A stretch of DNA of 5,550 nt from Gemmatimonadales bacterium UBA1120 (GTDB lineage: Bacteria > Gemmatimonadota > Gemmatimonadetes > Longimicrobiales > Gaopeijiaceae), in contig DCAZ01000021.1 in NCBI GenBank assembly GCA_002313925.1, positions 1,206 through 6,755 of the forward strand, written 5' to 3'. Position numbers and translations under genes: made by a program. Under the pieces are notes generated by a model. That model had not been told where the DNA came from. It ran no database searches and saw only the letters and a list, made by a program, of their open reading frames with translations. This document shows positions 1-5,550 of the stretch, piece by piece. Position 1 is the stretch's first letter. Every line of letters starts with the position of its first letter.

Positions 1-854
1 CGCATATACCAAGGAAACCAAGACGAGCCGTAACTAATCAGCACCCGAACCACGTGCCCTGAGTTGGCTAATCTATATTGCTCGCGGCGTTCAATGCCGT
101 AAAGCATCGCAAATTCGTAATCGTCTTTCCCGACACCTATTTCAGCTGCCATACGATTCACAGACTCAATCATCCGAGTGTCGTGAGTAGCAATCACCGG
201 CCTTGCCATACCACCATTAAGTCGGGCCTCGAGAAGAACTCTAGAAAGTCGGAAGTAGTGCTCATCAACTTCACGCTTATGGGGATATGCAACTTCTTTG
301 GGTTCCTTGTACGCGCCCTTTACAAGCCGAATAGATGGATCCAGTGGAAGAAGGCTTTCGAGATCATTCTCACTCCGCCGAAGGTATGATTGCAGACATA
401 AGCCCAGGTTGGTGTTCGTAAGCATCACGTTCCTAAAAACCTCCAGTGTCACATCGACGTAGTCAGAACTTTCCATGTCGATCCACACAAGAAACGGAGT
501 AGATGCGGCCAGTCGCCTAAGTCTTTCTTGCGCGACCTCTGGCCCGAAGTCCAAACCTAATTGTGTGAGCTTTACCGATACTTCAAGATCAAGCCCGGCT
601 TCACTCGCATCCTGTAATACACCGAGGTACTCATCCAGCACAGCGTCAGCCTGATCAATCGAGTTGAGGTTCTCACCAAGTAGAGTGACGAGAGTTCCCA
701 TGCCCTTTGTCGATAGCTCATCGGCCTCTGTGAGGGCTTCTTCCCGGCTCTCGCCAGGCATAAACCGACTAGTAGCTCGCTTGACGAAACCTATTCTCGG
801 CAGGCGCTCGGCCAGAAAAGGATTTGTTGAAGCCCAGAGTAGGGCTTTACGCAT
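1..854 (-). CDS. Proline dehydrogenase (single-domain PRODH), C-terminus cut by window edge
   Basis: FAD-dependent enzyme that oxidises L-proline to delta-1-pyrroline-5-carboxylate, normally at the inner face of the cytoplasmic membrane with electrons passed to quinone. I translated the reverse strand by hand: 284 residues are present, opening MRKALLWAST. Family hallmarks appear in order along the TIM barrel: VSVKLTQLG (K95), WIDMES (D126), LCLQSYLRR (Q155), RLVKGAYKEP (R176, K179), IATHD (H224-D225), YEFAMLYG (E247), and VRVLISYGSSWFPWYM at the cut. Monofunctional PRODHs are about 300 residues, so roughly 20 are missing, including the expected Arg-Arg-x-x-Glu substrate-carboxylate motif. There is no signal peptide and no room for a PutA-type N-terminal extension. 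A GTG at 857-855 directly precedes the ATG and could be the true start; an in-frame TAG at 869-867 excludes anything further upstream. An AGGA at 868-865 is the likely ribosome-binding site. The gene lies about 29 bp after the M55 peptidase on the same strand, so co-transcription is likely. Whether a P5C dehydrogenase gene follows cannot be seen. Confidence 0.93.
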   Translation of the reverse strand, partial: MRKALLWASTNPFLAERLPRIGFVKRATSRFMPGESREEALTEADELSTKGMGTLVTLLGENLNSIDQADAVLDEYLGVLQDASEAGLDLEVSVKLTQLGLDFGPEVAQERLRRLAASTPFLVWIDMESSDYVDVTLEVFRNVMLTNTNLGLCLQSYLRRSENDLESLLPLDPSIRLVKGAYKEPKEVAYPHKREVDEHYFRLSRVLLEARLNGGMARPVIATHDTRMIESVNRMAAEIGVGKDDYEFAMLYGIERREQYRLANSGHVVRVLISYGSSWFPWYM

Positions 855-864
855 CACGTAGCTG

Positions 865-868
865 TCCT
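865..868 (-). promoter_or_regulatory. Ribosome-binding site of the PRODH gene
   Basis: AGGA on the minus strand, 7 nt before the GTG at 857 and 10 nt before the ATG at 854. It overlaps the in-frame TAG (869-867) that limits the 5' extent of the coding region. The spacing slightly favours GTG but does not settle which codon is used. Confidence 0.5.
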
Positions 869-883
869 ATTTAGCTGTTGCGT

Positions 884-1792
884 TCAAGCGCTCACGAACC
901 GGTACATCAATCGGATCAAGCGGTATGCTTCATCCATACTACGGGCCATATATCTGACCGTGTAGCCATCTACCTTTGACATTCCGGGGATCGATTGGAG
1001 TACATCCACATGAGTCGTTGACGTGAAGCGCATTCTGATTTCAACGGGTGATCCAAGTTCTAGAGGGCTGAACCCATTACTCCTAAGTCGATCGAGTGCG
1101 ACTTCTGTCATCTCGCGTAACATAGTCCTGACCACATCGGGGTGTCGGAGGCGAGCTGACGAAGGGGTTTCTGCCGTCTTTGTGGTCACTGTTTCAGATC
1201 CGAGGAGTTGGCCTAATTCAGCTGCAGCGGCTGAATCCCCTGATACGAGGATCACGGGCACTCCAAGGCTGCCGGCAAATGCCGCGTTCATTCCACCTTC
1301 GCCTACCTCCACATCGTTTAGCCACAAACCTTTGACTGAACCACTCCCCGTGTGAGCAAGAAACCCATCTGGATCACCCGCCTTAGCATGATATCCAATG
1401 AAAATTGCGCCATCGAAGGAAGAGTCGAGCCCCTGCACCATTCCAAGCGGCTTAATAGATCCCTGGATGTAGCTAATCCTAGGATCAAGCTCTCCGTGTA
1501 GCACATTCTGATGATCGCCGTGAGAATCATTCACGAGGATATCAGCATTCGGAATGTGTTCGAAAATCGCAGCCACAACTGAGTTGATTTCCTGGGTCAT
1601 GTATTGTCTAGAGATCCCATAATCCTTACCACCACTACTCGTCATCAATGGCGATCCAACGCCCCCAATCCCCTCTAGATCGACCGAGATGAAGAGTTTT
1701 ATTGACTCTTGTGAATCGGCCGGAGCGGGGCGCGCTAGGCAAGCACAAAGAGTGAACAGACAGGCCTTCAAAACAAGTGCGCGCAGTTTCAT
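884..1792 (-). CDS. Exported M55-family (DppA-like) zinc aminopeptidase
   Basis: A di-zinc peptidase of family M55, whose type member is the Bacillus subtilis D-aminopeptidase DppA. The family signature SxDxEG is present as SVDLEG (S36-G41). By alignment from memory with DppA, the zinc ligands correspond to D38, E40, H91 (in VNDSHGD), H135 (in GYHAKAG) and E165 (in VGEGG). The catalytic histidine corresponds to H147 (in FLAHTG). All are intact, so the enzyme should be active. Unlike cytosolic DppA (about 274 residues) it begins with a roughly 25-residue leader: Lys/Arg-rich start, hydrophobic LVLKACLFTLCACLA, then APA before D26. It is therefore probably periplasmic. LCAC at 15-18 is a marginal lipobox that could instead make it a lipoprotein. 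The mature part has no cysteine. Its ATG overlaps the stop of the upstream propeller gene (ATGA, 1792-1789), so translation is probably coupled. The substrate (D-amino acid peptides, cell-wall peptides or ordinary peptides) cannot be told from sequence. Confidence 0.93.
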   Translation of the reverse strand: MKLRALVLKACLFTLCACLARPAPADSQESIKLFISVDLEGIGGVGSPLMTSSGGKDYGISRQYMTQEINSVVAAIFEHIPNADILVNDSHGDHQNVLHGELDPRISYIQGSIKPLGMVQGLDSSFDGAIFIGYHAKAGDPDGFLAHTGSGSVKGLWLNDVEVGEGGMNAAFAGSLGVPVILVSGDSAAAAELGQLLGSETVTTKTAETPSSARLRHPDVVRTMLREMTEVALDRLRSNGFSPLELGSPVEIRMRFTSTTHVDVLQSIPGMSKVDGYTVRYMARSMDEAYRLIRLMYRFVSA

Positions 1793-4700
1793 AGTGCACC
1801 CCCGATAGGTGTATACCCAGATGAGATCAGCGCCTCTCTATAAGCGGCCACGCTACCGTCAGTGATAGCAGCAAGCTCCGATCTTATGGTCTCGGCCGCT
1901 GTTACTGCTTGATTAATCATGGTTCGGGTATTCTCCGATGGAGCCCCATCTTCACCTGTGATTCTACCAATAGGTTGATCAACAACACTAGCTACGATGT
2001 CGCCACCGCAAGATCCCTGACATTCAGGACCAGTAAATAGACGTTGATTGAGCGCACGCAATGCCTCCCGAAGGTTACGCCCTTCTTCCTTTAAATCATC
2101 TTCATTCTCATCAAGCGTCTCCAACACTCTTTCGACACCAAGCATTAGTCGCTCCAATTCTTCCCTGGCTTCGTCCACGCTCCGTATTATCTCAGCCATC
2201 ATGACCAAGGCTTCTCTCTTGGCGAGAAGGTCCTCAATATCTCTTGGATTCCTCGGGTCCCCACTTACTTCCAAGTTCGACCCGGACCAGACATCACCAA
2301 TTGATACCGTGACGGAATAGGTGCCCGGAAAAACGCTCATTTGTTCAGGGAATCGCATTGGGTCAGCCTCTCCCCCCGGTCTAAGATCCCAGGAAAATCG
2401 AGTCACTCCTACGTTGGCAGAAATAGCTCTCGAATAGACGGTATCCATAGATTCACTAGTCACCGTTACCTGTCCCTGGCCACCTTCTACCGACCAGAAA
2501 CTGATGAGAGCCCCATTAGGTCGCGTCTCAGCCTGCTGCATCGCATGGCCAGTAGAGCGGTAGCCTATCGCTTCGGCGATGTTCACATCGTACGCCGGTG
2601 GTGGGGAAAAGACATGCACCATCGCATTTTGGACTGTTGGATCTGAGGCAAGCTCACGCAGCGGACGAATGTCATCCAGCACGATCAAGGCACGCCCATG
2701 CGTACCCAAGACAAGATCACCATCCCTCGGATGCACAATCAGATCCCTAATTGGTACAGCCGGCACACCAGATGTGTACCTCATCCAACTATCACCACGG
2801 TCAAGGCTTACTCTGAGTCCAAATTCAGTACCGAGGAAAAGTAGGTTTGGATTTTCTGGATCTTCCTCAATTGCATGCACGAATCCGTCAATGTTCTCCG
2901 ACGAAAGGGATGCCCACGTCAAACCATAATCTTCAGTGACGTAAACGTGGGGAGTCCAATCACCTCGCCGATGATCTTCAGCAACGAGATAGGCCCTGCC
3001 AGGTTGGTGTTTAGAGGGTTGTACGTCTGGAATCCAGATACCGTGCGGTAATCCCTCGATGCTGTCTCGCACGTTCTCCCAACTGCTACCTCCATCTCGA
3101 GTGACCTGCACGTTTCCATCATCTGTACCGACCCAAATGAGGCCTTCTTCTAGGAAACTGGGACCGATTGAGATGATCGTGGTGTGTGTTTCCGCACCCG
3201 ATGCATCGATCGTTAATCCCCCGCTCTCGGAGTGCCGCTGCTTTACTGGATCATCAGTCGTCAGATCGGGGGATATGATCTGCCAACTCCTTCCCTGATC
3301 TGTGCTCTGATGTAGGTATTGGCTCCCAAGGTAAATCCTTTCAGTTTGGAAGGGATCCGAAGTCAATCCTGCATTCCAATTGAATCTGAGTTCATCCCCA
3401 TCCGGATGGACTGGCCGAATACTACGCCGGGCCCCAGTCATCTTATCAAAATGCTGGAGGTTACCACCTTGGGACATGGAATACCCAAAGTGATCTGGAT
3501 CTGAAAAGTCAGGCATCACGCTGAATCCATCTCCTCCCCCTACCCGGAACCAGTGTGCATTCAGTATGCCTTTATTCTCCCAAACAGTGCTGGGCCCATA
3601 CCATGAACCATTATCCTGTAATCCACCGTAGATATTAAATGGGAGGGCGTTATCAACTGATATATGGTAGAACTGAGCCAAAGGAAGATTCTCTACAAAA
3701 CGCCAGGTGTCCCCGCGGTCTGCAGTGAACGCAATTCCTCCATCTTCACCAAGAATCATGTTTTGAGGGTTCTCCGGATCAATCCAAAGCTCATGGACAT
3801 CCCCATGAATGATCTGACTGGGAACTACGGTCTCCCAATTCCGTCCTTGGTCCTGGCTAACATCAATGGACCCATGTAAACGGTAGATGCGATTTTCGTT
3901 CTTAGGGTCTACACGGATGTCAGCGTAATAGAACGGACGCGGGTTAATCCCTGGATTATCAGAAATTGTTACCCAGTTTCGTCCACCATCATCAGACCGC
4001 AGGAGTGCGGATTTCTCCGCCTCCACTAGTGCATAGACTACGTTCGGATCGGATTGCGCTATCGCCAATCCAATCCTTCCCAGCTGACCCTCTGGCAAAC
4101 CGTCTTCTGATGTCAGCTGTTCCCACGAGTCTCCACCGTTGTAGGTCACGAATAGTCCTGAACCCTGACCCCCGGACGTGAGGAACCAGGGATCTCTCCG
4201 GAACTCCCACATCGCAGCAAAGAGCTTATCCGGATTAGAAGGATCCATGACCACATCTGCGATACCACTACGAGGGTTTTGCCAGAGAATCCGATCCCAC
4301 GTCCTTCCACCATCAAGCGTGCGGTAAAGGCCACGTTCCTGCCCATCCGACCAGGCGGGTCCCATTACTCCTACATATACGATGTCTGGATCAGTGGGGT
4401 GCGTGATGATTCTGTGGATCCTTTCGGACTGGCGAAGTCCCATCAGTCGCCACGTGTGACCTCCGTCTATTGATTTGAAGAGGCCCCGCCCGACTCCAGC
4501 ACTATTTCGTGGATTCCCCTCGCCCGTGCCGACCCAAACGATATCGGGGTTCGGCTGGAATACGGCGATAGCCCCAATACCGAGAACATCTTGATCATCA
4601 AAGACAGGAGTCCAACTGATACCGCCATTTTCAGATCGAAATAGACCGCCCGTTGCACCTCCTACATAGATGATATTCCGGTCGGCTAACGCGACTTCGA

Positions 4701-4842
4701 CGTCGGAGACGCGGCCACTCATCCCGGCTGGCCCAATCTCTCTCGCTCGCATGCCCCCGAATAGATCGGGACGCTCCTGCGCACCCAGCGAAAATCCTGT
4801 CAAAGTGATTACAAGAAAACTCCACAGAAGGCCTTGCTTCAT
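1789..4842 (-). CDS. Secreted sortilin/VPS10-like Asp-box beta-propeller protein
   Basis: A 1017-residue exported protein of the bacterial family often labelled 'glycosyl hydrolase' or 'VPS10 domain-containing'. Its biochemical role is not established. The signal peptide is residues 1 to about 21 (MKQG, hydrophobic LLWSFLVITLTGFSL, cleavage near GA-Q). Eleven Asp-box/BNR motifs (S/T-x-D/N-x-G-x-x-W) start at residues 70, 124, 175, 233, 283, 329, 373, 513, 581, 636 and 679; the box at 329 reads SQDQGRNW and the one at 373 TADRGDTW. The 133-residue stretch without a box (381-512) carries conserved family blocks: GGLQDNGSW, GGGDGF, MSQGGNL, RFNWNAG. The propeller ends at LGTHGRALIVLDDIRPLRE (712-730). 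A beta-rich segment follows (about 740-860: RFSWDLRPGG, FPGTYSVTV), then a charged helical region (about 865-935) and a C-terminal tail. The only two cysteines are C941 and C945. I see no sialidase FRIP motif, so catalysis is unproven. A strong AGGAG supports the ATG. It is first in the three-gene unit. Confidence 0.92.
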   Translation of the reverse strand: MKQGLLWSFLVITLTGFSLGAQERPDLFGGMRAREIGPAGMSGRVSDVEVALADRNIIYVGGATGGLFRSENGGISWTPVFDDQDVLGIGAIAVFQPNPDIVWVGTGEGNPRNSAGVGRGLFKSIDGGHTWRLMGLRQSERIHRIITHPTDPDIVYVGVMGPAWSDGQERGLYRTLDGGRTWDRILWQNPRSGIADVVMDPSNPDKLFAAMWEFRRDPWFLTSGGQGSGLFVTYNGGDSWEQLTSEDGLPEGQLGRIGLAIAQSDPNVVYALVEAEKSALLRSDDGGRNWVTISDNPGINPRPFYYADIRVDPKNENRIYRLHGSIDVSQDQGRNWETVVPSQIIHGDVHELWIDPENPQNMILGEDGGIAFTADRGDTWRFVENLPLAQFYHISVDNALPFNIYGGLQDNGSWYGPSTVWENKGILNAHWFRVGGGDGFSVMPDFSDPDHFGYSMSQGGNLQHFDKMTGARRSIRPVHPDGDELRFNWNAGLTSDPFQTERIYLGSQYLHQSTDQGRSWQIISPDLTTDDPVKQRHSESGGLTIDASGAETHTTIISIGPSFLEEGLIWVGTDDGNVQVTRDGGSSWENVRDSIEGLPHGIWIPDVQPSKHQPGRAYLVAEDHRRGDWTPHVYVTEDYGLTWASLSSENIDGFVHAIEEDPENPNLLFLGTEFGLRVSLDRGDSWMRYTSGVPAVPIRDLIVHPRDGDLVLGTHGRALIVLDDIRPLRELASDPTVQNAMVHVFSPPPAYDVNIAEAIGYRSTGHAMQQAETRPNGALISFWSVEGGQGQVTVTSESMDTVYSRAISANVGVTRFSWDLRPGGEADPMRFPEQMSVFPGTYSVTVSIGDVWSGSNLEVSGDPRNPRDIEDLLAKREALVMMAEIIRSVDEAREELERLMLGVERVLETLDENEDDLKEEGRNLREALRALNQRLFTGPECQGSCGGDIVASVVDQPIGRITGEDGAPSENTRTMINQAVTAAETIRSELAAITDGSVAAYREALISSGYTPIGGAL
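1799..1803 (-). promoter_or_regulatory. Weak G-rich ribosome-binding site and ATGA overlap
   Basis: GGGGG on the minus strand, 6 nt before the ATG of the M55 peptidase and inside the last codons of the upstream gene. It is only a partial Shine-Dalgarno match. With the 4-nt ATGA stop/start overlap at 1792-1789, this fits re-initiation by ribosomes that have just finished the upstream reading frame. Confidence 0.35.
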
Positions 4843-4848
4843 CGGATG

Positions 4849-4853
4849 CTCCT
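4849..4853 (-). promoter_or_regulatory. Ribosome-binding site of the Asp-box protein gene
   Basis: AGGAG on the minus strand with a 6-nt spacer before the ATG at 4842-4840. It is the best Shine-Dalgarno match in the window. It fixes the start of the Asp-box protein and suggests strong initiation at the head of the three-gene unit. Confidence 0.8.
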
Positions 4854-4870
4854 AATACGTGTCTTACGAA

Positions 4871-4886
4871 TGCCAGTCATCTGGCA
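4871..4886. repeat. Perfect 6-bp inverted repeat near the Asp-box gene start
   Basis: TGCCAG-TCAT-CTGGCA: 6-bp arms with a 4-nt centre, ending 28 bp upstream of the Asp-box protein ATG. By position it could be a dimeric regulator's operator or a hairpin in the 5' leader of the minus-strand transcript. There is no U-run, so it does not look like a terminator. Chance occurrence in a 238-bp spacer is possible. Confidence 0.4.
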
Positions 4887-5035
4887 GGCTTCAGATTAGG
4901 CTTCGTTTCACAACGCTGCTAGCGCCTCCGGCGCCCAACAAGTCAGGACGTGATTCATAAAGCCTTCATCTACTCAACTGCTTGTGCTAGCCTCCGCGCT
5001 GAACAACGTGTCCTTAGTGCTCAAGCGGGTTCTTA

Positions 5036-5053
5036 GATGTTTACTCAAACATC
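5036..5053. repeat. Perfect 7-bp inverted repeat upstream of the CBM9/DUF5916 gene
   Basis: GATGTTT-ACTC-AAACATC: 7-bp arms around a 4-nt centre. It extends to 10-bp arms with one mismatch across 5033-5056. It ends 27 bp before the first candidate ATG of the plus-strand gene. AT-rich arms and promoter-proximal position fit an operator-like site. No T-tract follows, so a terminator is unlikely. Confidence 0.45.
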
Positions 5054-5080
5054 CAATTTAGCTGCGTTCTCGCCCAGGCA

Positions 5081-5550
5081 ATGCCTCATATGCTAACTGA
5101 GCTCTTCCTCCTGGCCACCCTGGGCACCGAACCTGACTCAATACGCTATAACGGACGTATGGGTGAGCTCGAGGTCAGCCCGCCGAAGCTAGTTGATCCG
5201 GGTATTAACGTCGACGGGCTTTTGGATGAGCAAGCATGGAGCACAGCTGCAATTCTTGGGGGCTTTACTCAATACGTTCCCGTTGAAGGGGTCGAGCCAT
5301 CAGAGCCCACAGAGATCCGGATATTTTACACGGATGAGGCCATCTATTTCGGTATTCGCGCGTACGATAGTGATCCGGATGAGATTTTGGCACGCTTCGG
5401 TGAACGTGACCGTATAACCTATAACGATGATTGGGTCCGGATCATCCTGGATACCTTCGATGACCGGCGGCAAGCATACGCATTCGCAATTAACCCACTC
5501 GGCTTGCAGTCCGATGGCCTCATCGTAGAAGGCAGCTCTAGCGGATTCGG
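5081..5550 (+). CDS. N-terminus of an exported CBM9-like/DUF5916-family protein, cut by window edge
   Basis: 156 complete codons are present. The segment from about residue 42 (INVDGLLDEQAW, then FTQYVP, FYTDEAIYFGIRAYD, DDWVRIILDTFDDRRQAYAF, INPLGLQSDG) matches the carbohydrate-binding-module-9-like N-terminal domain. In related proteins this domain precedes a large DUF5916 region, giving totals of about 700-850 residues. Such proteins are usually exported and of unknown function, sometimes labelled 'hydrolase'. The DUF5916 part lies outside the window. The start is uncertain: ATG 5081 and ATG 5090 are both in frame, an in-frame TAG at 5015-5017 bounds the frame, and neither ATG has a good Shine-Dalgarno (the only candidate is AGG at 5076-5078, 11 nt before ATG 5090). 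From ATG 5090 the leader MLTELFLLATLG is a short hydrophobic stretch without the usual basic residues, so it is a weak signal peptide. The gene is divergent from the three-gene unit. Confidence 0.85.
   Translation, partial: MPHMLTELFLLATLGTEPDSIRYNGRMGELEVSPPKLVDPGINVDGLLDEQAWSTAAILGGFTQYVPVEGVEPSEPTEIRIFYTDEAIYFGIRAYDSDPDEILARFGERDRITYNDDWVRIILDTFDDRRQAYAFAINPLGLQSDGLIVEGSSSGF

Larger units (their letters stand above)
4843..5080. other. Divergent non-coding region between two exported-protein genes
   Basis: 238 bp between divergently oriented starts, so it must hold a promoter for each direction. I found no reading frame of note and no well-spaced -35/-10 pair on either strand. Its visible structure is two perfect inverted repeats (4871-4886 and 5036-5053), a small GC-rich hairpin (GCGCC-TCC-GGCGC, 4922-4934), and a loose direct repeat (4918-4944 with 4986-5010). 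Confidence 0.6.

Noticed and set aside
1..870. Plus-strand open frames at 78-389 and 664-861
   Set aside because: They lie opposite a clear proline dehydrogenase with catalytic motifs throughout; the plus-strand translations show no family features.
859..878. Seven-base direct repeat (TAGCTGT at 859-865 and 872-878) between the M55 and PRODH genes
   Set aside because: Too short to be significant, and one copy lies across the ribosome-binding site; most likely chance.
1789..4842. Sialidase or other BNR-type glycoside hydrolase
   Set aside because: Asp-boxes alone are structural. No FRIP motif or obvious sialidase arginine triad was seen, so the 'glycosyl hydrolase' label is not adopted.
1023..4855. 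Many open frames of 60-116 codons on both strands across the two large genes
   Set aside because: They are low-complexity or Ser/Arg-rich shadows of the M55 and Asp-box genes, without ribosome-binding sites or recognisable motifs.
4922..4934. GC-rich hairpin as a transcription terminator
   Set aside because: The stem is only 5 bp with no T-run on either strand, and no gene ends into this divergent region.
4930..4950. Integron attC-like core (GCCCAAC fits RYYYAAC)
   Set aside because: No partner GTTRRRY at suitable distance and no integrase or cassette structure nearby.
4861..5080. Sigma-70 type promoters on either strand
   Set aside because: Fragments such as TAATCT (minus strand) and TTCATAAAG (plus strand) have no partner box at 16-18 bp, so no promoter position is claimed.

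Overview
The window looks like chromosomal DNA of a Gram-negative-type bacterium. The gene set best fits Gemmatimonadota or a related marine/soil lineage: a long exported sortilin/VPS10-like Asp-box protein, an exported M55 peptidase, a single-domain proline dehydrogenase, and a divergent CBM9-like/DUF5916-type exported protein. This taxonomic guess rests on protein-family flavour and a moderate G+C content (about half, sampled by eye). There is no rRNA or other marker gene.

Layout: the minus strand carries a compact three-gene unit read right to left. It starts with a 1017-residue secreted Asp-box beta-propeller protein (1789-4842). Next is a 302-residue M55 (DppA-type) metallopeptidase with an added export signal (884-1792), whose start codon overlaps the previous stop in an ATGA. 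Last is a proline dehydrogenase (1-854, cut by the left window edge) starting about 29 bp after the peptidase. To the right, a 238-bp non-coding divergent region (4843-5080) holds two perfect short inverted repeats. The start of a plus-strand CBM9-like/DUF5916-family protein (5081 to the right edge, cut) follows.

How the genes may work together (inference): the first two products would act outside the cytoplasm. The propeller protein could bind or scaffold a ligand, and the M55 enzyme could release D- or L-amino acids from small peptides. The PRODH product oxidises proline to pyrroline-5-carboxylate at the cytoplasmic face of the membrane and feeds electrons to the respiratory chain. This suggests a peptide and amino-acid scavenging operon. 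The individual families are known. What is less familiar is the tight linkage of an exported M55 peptidase to a VPS10-like protein and a PRODH. No mobile elements, CRISPR arrays, tRNAs or rRNAs were seen.
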